Assembly: GCA_028554795.2 (NCBI GenBank)
Contig: CM068832.1
Span: 90,591,427-90,655,426 of the forward strand
From: Sinohyriopsis cumingii
Taxonomy: Eukaryota; Mollusca; Bivalvia; Unionida; Unionidae
Direction: 5' to 3'
DNA: 64,000 nt
Positions 35,001 through 50,000 of the stretch are shown piece by piece. Position numbers and translations under genes: made by a program. A model generated the notes under the pieces. That model searched no databases. It saw only the letters and a program-made list of their open reading frames with translations, and had not been told where the DNA came from. The stretch's first letter is position 1. Each line of letters opens with the position of its first letter.

Positions 35001-38000
35001 ACTTATCTGCTATTAGTAACAGGCTAATTTGCAGTTGGTATTAGACTTGTTTGCAATTAGTAAAAGACTTAACTGCAACTAGTAATTAGTAATTGACTTA
35101 TTTGCAATTAGTAATAGATTTGTTTGCAGTTAGCAATAGACTTATCTGCAATTAGTAATAGGCTAATTTGCAATTGGTAAGAGACTTATTTGTAATTAGT
35201 AATATAATTATTTGCAGTTGGTAATATACTTAAATTGCAATTAGGAATAGACATATCTGCAACAAGTAATAGACTCATTTACAATTAGTAATGTACTTAT
35301 TTGCAATAAGTCTGAAGTTTACTGAAACTTGTCCACAGAAAATCCGTATGGAAAAACAAGCTTTGGTTATCTGCAGACATGTGACCTTCTTGTTCATTAT
35401 ATACACTTTAATAAATTAAGTAATTTTACTCACTCTTCAAATTTTACATGAATAGTTCAATCATGTTTAATTTGAAAGTTACTTGCAGTAGCTTCATATC
35501 TGCAAAACCCATTTTTCTAACCCTTGACACCAAAATCAATAAGTTTCTTAATATGCAAGAAACATTTTTCTTCTTTCAAAGTTATCTTAGCCTTAAAATT
35601 TGACACCTCATTCTTCAAAATAGGTTTTGTTCTTATATAATGTGAAAGATGACTACAGTCTTTCTCCTTCAAATATGTTCCCCCTCTCACATTAGGAGAA
35701 TAGGTAATAGGAGGAGGGAACGGTAAGCATCTGACCTCTACCTCAGGTACCTTTCAAGATATGATGGCTGGATTTCCCCATGCAAACAATAACCCATTCT
35801 CCTAATTATATAAGCAACAGTGCCTAAGGCCACTGTGTGTGTGACCCCTACATATGGTTAAGAAAACGAATATTGAAATCTTACCCACAAAATTTCACTG
35901 GCAAATCCAATGAAGCTGATAGACTATGTTGATTGTTTTAACTGGGTCTGGTGGCCATCTGCACTGCTGCTATCAGGCCCAATCAGATTCAAGGTTTGTG
36001 TCTATGAAGCTATATCTCTGACATAAAAACTCAATACGGTTGACTCTGCATGCCAGCTAACAGCTTCTACTATAATTCGGATGGAAACATTACATCTGAA
36101 TGTGAGACTCACAGAGATTGCTCTAATCCCATCAACAGTGATCTTCATGAGGTGTCTCTGATCTTGTGAGACCACTGAGTACACTGAGCATATAATCCAT
36201 TTCCGCCACAAACCAGGGGCTTGAGAGGTGATATTCTGTTTCCCTGATTTCACTAGGACGTCATCCAGGTATGTTGCTGTCATCGTAAATGAAGTTGATC
36301 AGAACAGGGTAATGATGTAATCCATAACCTGACAAAAAAACAAGGGCTGATGTTCAGGCTAATGTGTAGGACTCTGAAATTCTAAATTGTGTCACAGTAA
36401 GCAAAATGGAAACAATTTCCAAAATACGGGGATGGATAGGGACATGAAAATATGCATTGGTAAAATCAAGACTGATGGCATACTTGTCCCATCAGATGGA
36501 GAGATGGATTCATATTGCAGTCTCCATCTTGAATTTTGCTTGACTAAAAAGATCCCTTATCTCTAGTCCGCTTATTGTCCTTCCACAGTGACGGATCTGA
36601 CTGTTTGAAATGCCTGCGTGCATTGATTGGTGAGTTGGAGCAGCAGTTTCTAAGCTGCCTGCCATCAAACTTCTTCACTTTTCCTCCAAAGAGTTAAACT
36701 GACCAAAAGGGGGTAATCTGCAAAGCCATCCTCTTTGAAAATGTCACTAACTCTCCCATGTAGATAAGTAGTGAACATGTGGAAGTCCTGCCCTTCCAGA
36801 ACAGCCAGCTAGTTTGCTGGGCGTATGGTGAACCTGGATGCTGATGGCACAGAAGATACTCTGGCTATCTCCAGTACCGGCTCCCATAGGTCTGGCTGGA
36901 CAGATTTCTCACTGAAATCTCTGTCACAGTGAGGGTATGTTGCCAATGGTATGGCTAAATGAATAAATTGGTCACTAAGATCCCCGTAAATCCTGGTTGG
37001 CCTGACTGACTTATCAAAAAGTCCCCATGCTGGGATGGTTGGACAGTTGTTAATGGGACCAGCCAGTCCAAGGGTCTGGCTGGACAGACAGATTTCTCAC
37101 TAAAATCTCCATCATGTTAAGGTTATGTCACCAACAGTATTGCTAAATGGTTGGATCTGTCACTAAGATTAATGTAAATCCTAGTAGCCTGGACCATTTT
37201 CTCCAAAGGTCTCCCATGCTGGATGGATGGTGATGCCTGGATGGCCGGTGACAATGAGGCTATATTATGAAATGGATCCGATGGATTCGGTACAAACACC
37301 ATGCATCCAGACATACAGGCCTGAAGGCCATGCTCAGACATGTGGGGGACTTATTCCTACTAGGATATCTAAAATTGAGGGACACTCCCCCATGAGTTGG
37401 AATTGCAAGCAACAAACAAGTTGGCTTGACTGTTTTCTCAAAAGGTCTCCATTGCTGGAGGGTCAGTGATGGCTGGACAGCTGGCGATGGAGAGGCTGTA
37501 TTATGAAATGGATTCAATGGATCTAGCACAAACCCAATGGGTCTGGACTTCCAGGCCAGAAGGCCATGCTTGGACATGCAGGACTGCCACCTAAAAATTG
37601 GGGGCACACTACCCTCAATAAATCCGATTTACCGTGACAAACTTAAGTTTGTCTTGGATGTAGACTAAGGATATCAACATTGTCTTTCATGATTTATTCT
37701 GTCTTTCTTCCTTTTATACATGATGGACCATTGCTTTGAACTTTGCATTTCATGCATTTAGTTGACATTTCTCCTGAAACAACACAAGAAGAGAAAAGAA
37801 AGCATAAAATAGCAATTCAGCAAGTTATTAACTCGCTAATACTGTAGTCCAGACTTCCTCTGACCAAGTATTACACATACTGCATGTCACTGATGATATA
37901 CACTTAGTATATACTAAACAAGAGTCACAGCTGACTTCCTTGCTCTCAATTTTCACTTCATTTTGTTTCAAAAACAAAGAATAAAATGGTAATTTAACAT

Positions 38001-41000
38001 GTTACCAACTCACTAATATATTCCATTACTTATGGAGTAATCAAAACTATTGTTGTATTTTATGCCTTCTAGACTTTGCTCAGAACTTATGTATTTCATA
38101 GGGGCCCCAAGTGGCCGAGTGGTCTAAAGCGCTCTCGGTTATGGATCATTGCCATCTCACCTCTGTCTGCGTAGGTTCAAGTCTCGGATTCAGCCAAAGT
38201 GGGTATATGAGAAAGCTTGCCAGTAGCTTCTTGTGGGTTGGTGGTTCTTTCCCAGGTTCTTCCTCCACCATTAATACTGGCTGCCATGTATAGCCTATCG
38301 TGTGCTGAAAAATGGCGTTAAATCACACAACACCAACACCAACGCATTTCATACATTTAGTTGACATGTCTACTGAAACAACACAGGACGGGGAGAAACA
38401 TAAATTAGCAATGCTGCCTGTTATTAACTCAATAAAACCAACTCCATTATTAACAAAGTAAGTGAAAATAGTCAGTGTCATGCTAACTCATAAGTAAGAT
38501 AAGATCCATGATAGCTTGGTGTAGTTTGGTCTTAAATTGATGAAGATCATAAAGGTGACAAAGTCACTCAGCTTTGGCAGAAATTGTAAAAAAAATGTAC
38601 ACAACCTGCGCAAGAATGATTGTCCCACACAATAAATTCAAAATGAAAATTGGATGGCCCAATTTGAACACGAAAATGACTTGGATTGTCAGAGATAAAA
38701 TGAATGATGTTATCAGCACAGTAGTGAAGCTGAAAGATAGTGACACCTGGTGGTGTTAAAGGGAGGTAATGGGCATGAGCTATTGCCCTTTGTCTATATG
38801 AGATAGACAGGAAAAGTGTCTTTTGTCTTTTAGTAGGGCTGGTTTTATGAGGTAGCAGGATAATATTCCTAACGCAATGTGATTAGGGAACATATCTGAG
38901 ATATAAACTATTATTATTATATTGCTCATTCTGGCCCTGAACTTTGACCAATTGATCCCCAAACTGACAGGCTTCTTTCTTAGCCTAAGTGGATGCCATC
39001 CACAAAGTTTGGTTCAGGTCTTACTGGTACAGCTAAAGGCATTGTGCAGAACCATTTTTCTTATTCCAGTCAGTATGCTGACTTCTGAACATTTGACCCC
39101 AAAATCATTACACCATCTGCAAAATATCCATAAAATCTGGTCCAGTTATGTAATGTCGAACCAATATTGTGTGGAAAGCATTTTCTTCTTTCAGTCACAG
39201 TGTCCATTGACCTTTTGACCCCATAATCATAGGGTTTCTTAATCACAAGCGAAAGCCATTAACAATCCTTGGTCTACTTATGTGATAAACAACTTGTGTT
39301 ATTGCAAATAAACCTTTTTCTTCTTTATTCACAGTGACTGTCAATCTCCTGACCCTGATATTGACAGGGTTATTCCTAGTTCAATTGCAAGTCATTCACA
39401 AAGTGTTGTAACTGAAGATGATGGTGAGTTTAAGTTATCACGAAGAAAGTATAATTACAAATAATTTCATGAAAATCTCTTTATTGATATATAGTATTGA
39501 TTTTTTTCATTTGAGTTGTTGGTGATGAGAAATTATCATTGTCACTCTGTTTTTAGACAGGTAATTACTCATTTCTGAACCATCAAATGTTCATACAGAC
39601 CTTGTCCAACCTGATACTCTTTCCCTTCCTCATCAAGCAATGGCTGAAAGAAACAGTTTATTATTAAGCAAAATCTTTAACAAATATGAAAGACAAAATA
39701 ATATAAAAATTCCTATCTGCCTGTCACTGATCACTACTGTGTATAATCAAGGACTCGTATGTATGCAGATACAAGTCTCTTTTATGATAACTTCAGAACA
39801 ATAATTTGTCAATAGTTCTGTGAAAATTAAGATGAGATTTGAGTAGAAGGAAACTACATACCACTGAAAATAAAATAAGATTCTACCATCTCAACATAAG
39901 GTGTCATAACTTATAACATATCTCAATAAAAGTAACCTCACTATAACAAACTTCAAAATAAAGTGGTCTAACTGATAATATTTCTAAATATAAGATGGTC
40001 TTACATTCAATATACCTCAACGTAAGATGACCTCACTTGTAACATATGTCAATAAAAGGTGGCCAAACTTCTAACACCTCAGTAAAAGGTGACCTCACTT
40101 GTAACATACTTCTATATAAAGTGACCTAACTTGTAACATTCCTCAATATAAAATGGCCTCACTTTAAATATAATTTAATAAAAAGGTGGCCTCCCTTGTA
40201 ACATACCATAAAGGGTGGCCTTGCTTATTACATATTTTATTATATGATGGCATAAATTATAACAAACCTCGGACTTTTAGACTTACTGTACTAATTCAGC
40301 TCCCATTGTAAACATATGGAAATAACCATCTGAGTAACACAACAATAACTTTCAATTTCTGAATGCTCATGATCAAACTTATATTTCTCAGTATAGACCC
40401 ATCCTTGATGCAACCTTATGTGTGGAGAAACCATATGTTCCGCATGACTTTTTGATCTGCAAGTAACTGAAACATGTTTTTTCAATTCTGCATCCAAAAA
40501 CTCGGGTGCTAATTTCAGTAATGAGTGTTCCAAAGTCAAGCCAGTAAAAGAACTAAATTCCATTATCATTAACTAATTGTTGCTAGCCACACCTAATATA
40601 TATTCTATTTTATCTTTAACAATTTACAGACTAGTTCCCATACTTCCATACAATCAGTACCATTAGTCCTATTTACTTGATACACCTAATACATAAACAA
40701 AGAGTGAACATAGTTCTGCTTTCAAAGATTACATTAGTTAATATTAAATTATTTTGGAAGGCCATGTGTACCTACAATGGCAGCGGTATGTTTCCCATAA
40801 CATTTAACTTTTTCAGCTTCAGTTCAGAAAATCAGAAGAAGAAAAAAAACTAATTACATATATCTGAACATGACTTCAGAATTACCTTGTTTTCTATCAC
40901 TATTTATCACTCTAAGACTTAAGCATGTTACCATCCTTGTCATAGTATGCATTTACTGAATCAAATATCAATTTTGAACACTAAATGTGCACTACTTCAG

Positions 41001-44000
41001 AAAAGGAGGTTTGAGAGACAGAAATAAACCTAAATTTCTCCATGAATACATTTAATTTAAAACTAAACTGAGGTAGACTTAAGTTAATTAAAATACAAAA
41101 AGATGAAGTTCCAAGACATTCAGTTAATGAAACTGGTGGGATACAAAATCACGAGTGGTCATCCCCATTAGATATTATGGCATTTGTCATCCCCATTAGG
41201 TATGAGGTTAGTGGTCATCCCCATTAAGTTTTATGGCAATATTTATCCCCATTAAGTATGATTTCAGTGGTCATCCCTATTAGATATGATGGTGGTGGTC
41301 ATCCCCAATAAATATTATGGCAGTGGTCATCCCCATTAAGCATGAGGGCAGTGGTCATCCCCATTAAGTTTTATGGCAATATTTATCCCCATTAAGTATG
41401 ATGGCAGTGGTCATCCCCATTAAGTATGATGGCTGTGGTCATCCCCATTAAGTATGATGGCAGTGGTCATCCCCATTAAGTATGATGACAGTGGTCATCC
41501 CCATTAAGTATGATGGCAGTGGTCATCCCCATTAAGTATGATGACAGTGGTCATCCCCATTAAGTCTGATGACAGTGGTCATCCCCATTAAGTATGATGG
41601 CAGTGGTCATCCCCATTAAGTATGATGACAGTGGTCATCCCCATTAAGTATGATGACAGTGGTCATCCCCATTAAGAATGATGGCAGTGGCCATCCCTAT
41701 TAAGTATGATGGCAGTGGCCATCAACATTAAGTAAATTGGCAGTGGTCATACCCATTAGGTATGATGGCAGTGGTCATCCCCATTAAGTATGATTACAGT
41801 GGCCATCAACATTAAGTAAATTGGCAGGGGTCATACCCATTAGGTAAGATGGCAGTGGTCATCCCCATTAAGTATGATGATAGTAGTCATTCCTGTTAAG
41901 TATTATGGCAGTGGCCATCCCCATTATGTATGATGGCAGTGGCCATCCCCATTAAGTGTGATGGCAGTGGCCATCCCCATTAAGTATGAAGGCAGTGGTC
42001 ATCCCCATTAAGTATGATGACAGTGGTCATCCCCATTAAGTGTGATGGCAGTGGTCATCCCCATTAAGTGTGATGGCAGTGGTCATCCCCATTAAGTGTG
42101 ATAGCAATGGTCATACCCATTAGATTTGATGACAGTGGCCATCCCCATTAGGTATGATGACAGTGGTCAACCCCATTAAGTATGATGGCAGTGGTCATCC
42201 CCATTAAGTATGATGACAGTGGTCATTCCTGTTAAATATGATGAAAGTGGTCATCCCCATTATGTGTGATAACAGTGGTCACACCCATTAGATTTGATGA
42301 CAGTGGTCATCCCGATTAAGTATGATGGCAGTGGTCATCCCCATTAAGTGTGATGACAGTGGTCATCCCCATTAAATATGATGACAGTGGTCATGCCCAT
42401 TAAGTGTGATAGCAGTGGTCATACCCATTAGATTTGATGACAGTGGTCATCCCCATTAAGTATGATGACAGTGGTCATCCCCATTAAGTATGATGACAGT
42501 GGTCATCCCCATTAAATAGGATGACAGTGGTCATCCCCATTAAATAGGATGACAGTGGTCATACCCATTAGATTTGATGACAGTGGTCATCTCCATTAAG
42601 TATGTGACAGTGGTCAACCCTATTAGATTTGATGACAGTAGTCATCCCCATTAAGTATGATGACAGTGGTCAACTCCATTAAGTATGATGGAGTAGTCAT
42701 CCTCATTAAGTATGATGGAGTAGTCATTCTCATTAAGTATGATGGAGTAGTCATCCTCATTAAGTATGATGACAGTGGTCATCTCCATTAAGTATGATGA
42801 CAGTGGTCATCCCCATTAAGTACGATGACAGTGGGCAACCCCATTAAGTATGATGACAGTGGTCAACCCCATTAGGAATGATGGAGTAGTCATCCTCATT
42901 AAGTATGATGACAGTGGTCAACCCCATTAAGTATGATGACAGTGGTCATCCCCATTAAGTATGATGACAGTGGTCATCCCCATTAAATAAGATGACAGTG
43001 GTCATACCCATTAGATTTGATGACAGTGGTCATCTCCATTAAGTATGACGACAGTGGTCAACCCCATTAGATTTGATGACAGTGGTCATCCCCATTAAGT
43101 ATGATGACAGTGGGCAACCCCATTAGGAATGATGGAGTAGTCATCCCCATTAAGTATGATGACAGTGGTCAACCCCATTAAGTATGATGGAGTAGTCATC
43201 CTCATTATGTATGATGGAGTAGTCATCCTCATTAAGTATGATGACAGTGGTCATCTCCATTAAGTATGATTACAGTGGTCAACCCTATTAAGTATGATGA
43301 CAGTGGTCAACCCCATTAGGAATGATGGAGTAGTCATCCTCATTAAGTATGATGACAGTGGTCATCCCATCATAGTCAAATCTACATACTCTACCCCACC
43401 CCCTTTTAAGGCAATGGTTGACCCACCTGAAAGTATGTTTAATTTCAACTGAAATTCTTTCTGAGGTAGACAAAAGGTTTTAATTTTGCTTCTTATCCAC
43501 AAAAAATGAATTTTGCTTTTATAGTTAAACAATTGTTCATACATGTTTGGAATGAATCTTGGGCCGTTCTCTATAGTACTTATGGTACTAATTCACCTTC
43601 CAAAATAAACCCATGGAAACACCATATTAAAAATTCAATAGCTTCAACTTTCTGAATGCTCATGATCAAACCTATATTTCTCAGTACAGACCCATCCTTG
43701 ACGCAACCTTATGTGTGGAGAAAGACATATTTCCCCCATGATTCTTTTTATCTACATGTGTTTGAAACATGTTTTCAATTCTGCACCAAAAGAATCAGGT
43801 GCTCATTCCAATGAGTGTTTCAAAGTCAAGACAGTAAAAGAAATGAATTTCCATCAATAAACCATTGCCTCTATGTTTTCAGTTACAAATATTATAAGCT
43901 CTCGAAACATTCATTTTACAAGCATTTTACTTTTCAATATCAACTAATCATGGCCAGACTAACTTATATATACTCTATTTTATCTTCATCAATTTCTAGA

Positions 44001-47000
44001 CTGGTTCCCATTCTTCCATATAATTAGTACTGTGAGTCCTTTAAGGCTTCTATGTAATGTTCTACTGAATGAAAGTCCTGTATTAGCTTAAAAAATGTAT
44101 AATTTTCTACTGAAACACAGGATCACATTAGTTTAAAAACATATAATTTTCTACTGAAAGACAGCACTGTCTTAGTTCACAAAACCGTACTGTATTAGTG
44201 AACAGAACATGTATGTTCTATTGAAAGACAGCATTGTGTTAGTGAACAAAATGTGTATATTTTACTGAAAGACAACACTACTGGTGAACAAAATGTAATG
44301 TTCTACTGAAAGTATTGTATTAGTGAACAAAACATGTATGTTTCACTGAAAGACAGCACTGTATTAGTCAACAAAATATACATGTTCTTTTGAAAGACAG
44401 TACCTGTATTAGTGAACAAAACATATTATGTTCCAGTGAAAGACAATGCAGTATTAGTCAACAAAGTTTATAATGTTCTACTGAAAGATTGTAATGTATT
44501 AGTCAAGAGTTATTAAAAGTTAGCGATGAATCAAGGCATCTGAATTAACTATTTGATAAGCTCACCTTTGGAATATCAGACAAAATGGACATCGGCGTTA
44601 ATTTTTTACGATACTGCATTATAAACTTCTCCTCTAACTTCGATAAAGGGTGATCCGCAATACGTTGAAGTAACAGAATTAATCTCGCATACTGTAAAAC
44701 AATTGAATTCATGTTTTCATGAAAATAAATCCTCAATTTCAAACAGATGTACCCAATTCAACACAAATGTAATTTTTCATTAAAATCAAAGGCAAACTAT
44801 TTTGCTAATATTTACCTCTACACAATGTGAACAAGACCGATGAAATAAACATGTTCAAAGGAAATGGGGAATCCTTGAAACATACATACTGATTCAAAAC
44901 ATTAAGGATTAAGATGAAAACTTAATGGGAATAACAAGATCTTAGTGTATTATGAATCCATTAGTAAACCATTAACAAACATTTCACTTTCTTTTTGTGT
45001 CATCAAATTGTAACGATGACTTCAACCTTTATAAAAAAATATTGCCCTAACCTTATGTCATGATTACTGTAATAACAATATGAAATATGTCTAATTACTT
45101 TAACTGCAATATGAAGCACACCTAATTATTATAATAGCAATATGAGATGTCTAATTACTGTAATAATAATATGAAATATGTCTAATTACAGTAATATCAA
45201 TATGAAGTACACCTAATTATTTTATTTCAATATGGAGTATGTCTAATTACTGTAATAGCAATATGACATGTCTATTTACTGTAATAGCAATATGAAGTAT
45301 GTCTATCTACTGTAATAACAATATGAAGTATGTCTATTTACTGTAATAACAATATGAAGTATGTCTATTTACTGTAATAACAATACAAAGTATGTCTATT
45401 TACTGTAATAGCAATATGAAGTATGTCTATCTACTGTAATAACAATATGAAGTATGTCTATTTACTGTAATAACAATATGAAGTATGTCTATTTACTGTA
45501 ATAACAATACAAAGTATGTCTATTTACTGTAATAGCAATATGAAGTACATCTAATTACTGTAATAACAATACAAAGTATGTCTATTTACTGTAATAGCAA
45601 TATGAAGTATGTCTATCTACTGTAATAACAATATGAAGTATGTCTATTTACTGTAATAGCAATATGAGGTATGTCTATCTACTGTAATAACAATATGAAG
45701 TATGTCTATTTACTGTAATAGCAATATGAAGTATGTCTATTTACTGTAATAACAATACAAAGTATGTCTATTTACTGTAATAACAATATGAAGTATGTCT
45801 ATTTACTGTAATAGCAATACAAAGTATGTCAAACTATTGTAATAGCAATATGAAGAATGTCAAATTACTAACAGTTCTCAACTTTGGTCCCTTAAACTAA
45901 TCAAGATACTGTCAGAAATGTCAACATTAAACTCATCAAGATACTGTCAGAAATGTCAACATTAAACTCATCAAGATACTGTCAGAAATGTCAACATTAA
46001 ACTCATCAAGATACTGTCAGAAATGTCAACATTAAACTCATCAAGATACTGTCAGAAATGTCAACATTAAACTCATCAAGATACTGTCAGAAATGTCAAC
46101 ATTAATGATATCAGATCTGACAGTTATCAGAGCATCTACGTATATTGAATCACATGCTAGATACTGCTAAAATGCAGGCATACATACATCTTGTTCACTT
46201 ATCTTCTCTTGAAGATTGTCCTTAAGTGTCTTGTACGAGACCCATTCACTTCCTCGCAGGTCCCTTAAAGATAAAGATCACAAACAGTGAAACACTGCAT
46301 TTGAATAAAAGTGATTCCATTCTCACTCTTTTTCGATGTTGCCCAATTACTGGTGACCATCATTTGTAAAAATTGTATTACCCTGTTTACCATATTCACA
46401 CTGAAAAAGCAGCCCATTTATTAGCAGCCACAAGTTACGTAACTAAAGCGAAACAACTCCATTTACCATATGCCTTATGAACACCCTAAAAGATCCTAAA
46501 ATGTTTTTAACAAGTCATCATGATGTATTATTGCAGATACATGTATTATTCACTCATATTTGCAGAGTCAAGTTTGGGGGAAAATGTATCTTTTCTGCAT
46601 AATAATTCAAGGTTAGATTCTTTAAATTGACAGAAGATTGTGTACCCCTTACAATCTGAGACAAATGTTTATGTCTCAGCAGAAATGAAACACAACTGCC
46701 TTAGGTGGATATGTCTGTACAATCTGTGTTTGAACAAAATAAAATAGGAAAGAAAACCTACAGATAACTACAGCCAAGCATAAGAAAAGCAGCCACCCTT
46801 GGAAAAACGACAAATTGACCTTTGTGCACAGGTAACCTCTGAATGCAGGAACTTAGTTCTTGAACAAATACCATGCACTGAACACCATTATTATTGTTAT
46901 TATTATTTCAGGTAACTGGCATCATTTTGTAGTCAAACAATTCACCCTATAAATTTATGAATAAAAAATTCTGGTGGGAAAATATTTGATTCATGTACTT

Positions 47001-50000
47001 CTTTAAGCTTTCCCCTCGTCTATTTTTCATGTAGAATATTTTGATAGGAAGCTCAGCTGTTTGTATACTGTACTTGTAGCTATCTGTCTCAGAAGTAACC
47101 GACCTAAGCCAAATATAGAAAGGGCCATTTCAGTGACCGATTGGTGACTTTTGATGCCTTTTAATTTGATACACTGTTCCCATCGTGTACTTGTATCAAA
47201 TGTGCACAAGTTTTCATCTTCACTTTTGTGTGCTTGAATCTGACATAACATTTCTTTACATTTGTTAACCAATGGCCTATCTTATATGAAACATTGGCTG
47301 TAATGTTGTTCCATTATCTATTTTTGTAGTAAAATAAGTAATCTAATGGTTAACTGTCAGTTAATGTTTTCATCTCAACAAGGTTGGACATTTAATGAAG
47401 ATATGGTATATACATTGTGACCATCTGTTTGTTTTACTCAGACCACAATACATTTATGTACATATGGATTTATGTAGACTTTCCCATGATATTATATTTG
47501 AGCTGTTTTTTTTTTACTTCCAATAATTTACTTACCTGAGCAGTGTTTAAAAGGTGATTTTGATTATTTTGCATTTGAAAAAATATGTTGGAAAAGCATA
47601 ACATGATCATGACTCCCAAGCTATTATTATGCAGTAAACACTGATTAAGAAATTGTTGAATATTTCTGCTTGATGAAACTAAAGAGGATTCAAGGTTAAA
47701 TTAGTTTTCTAATAATATTTTCTGATTAATATGTTTAACACAGCAATCAGATCACTACCATAGAGGGCTATAAGAATGATGATTTACCTCAAATATTTAC
47801 TCCAACAATGCTGAGATGATATTTACCCCAACAAAAAATGTCTAAATGATATTTACCACTATAATGAATATCTAGACAATATTGTGGTTTTAATCAAATC
47901 CTTAAAATAACAATGTAGCGGAGAGATTAGCCAGTTTAAAGGTACACTGCCACACTTGAATACAGTCAATATAACTAAATAAGGCATGTTTACACATCAC
48001 ATGACATGAATTTAAGTCACTAAATGACTTTCTCGGGAACACAAATGCTTCATTTTTGCATGATAAATACACTCAAGTGATCACACAAATGCTTCATTTC
48101 ACACGATAAACTCAAGCGACTGAACGAAATGCTTCATTTGGCATGATACACTAAAATGACCACATACATGTTTAAACTGCATGATAGATATAAAGTGATT
48201 AAGCAAATGCTTCATTTTGCATGATACACTAAAACGACCACATACATGTTTAAATTGCATGATAGATATAAAGTGTTTAAGCAAATGCTTCATTTTGCAC
48301 GATACACTTGAGTGACAACATTAAGCAGTAAGAAACCACATCGTGATTAAAAAATACCTGACTGCTGACCACACAGAAAGCAGCTACCATTTATTACATG
48401 GCTTTTACTGAGGAAATTTCATGGAGAGAGACTGAAATGGTCATTGAGACCTGGTGACCATTATATTAATGTGACCATTAGTGCAGGTCCACCTGTATAC
48501 ATCTGTACACTTATTGTACTTTTAGTAATATTTTACTTTATTCTAAATTCAATGTCATCTCATGCTTTTCATGCATTTGCTATTTCGGTACGGCAAACGA
48601 GTAATTATTCAAGATATTAAATCTGCTGTTTTCTCCCTTTAATGCGTTCGTAAAAGGAAAACCCGGCTTGAGTAAATGCATTTACATTTCATTTTAAAGA
48701 AGCAAAAATGAAAAGGAGCAAATGGATAAATGGAGCAAACACAAAATCTAAATATACTTTTGACACCTTAATTAAAAAAAAGTGAGATGATAAGGCATAA
48801 ATGTGAATGGAATGTAAACAGAACACATAACTAAACAGAAAACAAATTTTAAATGCAAATTTGGTAAAAGTGACCACTACAGGGTTTGAAACAATGGGCA
48901 TCCAACTGCAAACAATGCAGACCCTTAATGCACCGACAGATTTACCTGTATTTAATGCACTAACAGATAGTACTTAATCTGCTGACAGATTTACTTGCAT
49001 TCAATACACTTAAAGATCTGGATTTACACTGTTTGTTAGAAATCACTCTTAAAAAATGAGCAGTGTATATTAGGAACCACTAAATGAATTAAGTTCCTTA
49101 GATATATCCTTCATTACTCTACTTTACAGTAGAAATCCAGTAGATGAGTTGTAGGTTTCTCTTAGTTCAAATACCATAAGACTAAACTTGGACATTTGGT
49201 TATGCTGCATTTTCTGGAAAAAGGTTTTATTTAAACAAAACCACTTAAATTTTCAGTGAATTTTTTCTTCCAGAACCAGGTGAATCACACCTGATTTCTT
49301 TTTTAATCTAACCTGCATAAAAACCAAGAGGCTTAATTCAATAAACATTTCATTTTCTGTTTGGGGTTTTACTCTGCGTTTTAATGATGATGATTAACCA
49401 TCCTCACTGGTCAGCAAATCTCATGAAAAAATGTAGGAAAAAAAAGTATTAATGATTTTCTTAGGGACTACAACAGAATTAAAAAACACCTGGTTGACTT
49501 AATTAGTGTAGTAATGCCAGTAATATAGCAGCAGATATGATACACCCTGTGTAATCCACACCTACAGCACTTAAGTGCTTTAAATATGATATGCCCTGTG
49601 TAATGCACACCTACATCACTGAAGTGCTTTAAATATGATATGCCCTGTGTAATGCACACCTAGTGCCCTGTGAAGTGCTTTAAATATGGTATGCCCTGTA
49701 AAGCCAAAGCTCATGTGCTTTTAAGTTCTTTTAATTGCCCTGTGAAGCCATAGCTAGTGTCCTGTGATGTGCTTTAAATATAGTATGCCCTGTGAACATA
49801 TGAAGCCAAAGCTAGTGCACACTGAAGTTCTTTAAATTGCCCTGTGAACACATAGCTAGTGTCCTGTGAAGTGCTCTAAACAGGATATGCCTGTGAAGCC
49901 ACAGCTAGTGTAGTGTGAGGTGCTTTAACTAGGATATGCCCTGTGAAGATATAGCCAGTGTACTGTGAAGTGCTTTAAATAGGATATGCCTTGTGTAATG

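Noticed and set aside
40291..40569. 92-codon minus-strand frame in repeat family X
   Set aside because: The other two copies of the family are broken in this frame, so there is no sign of protein conservation.
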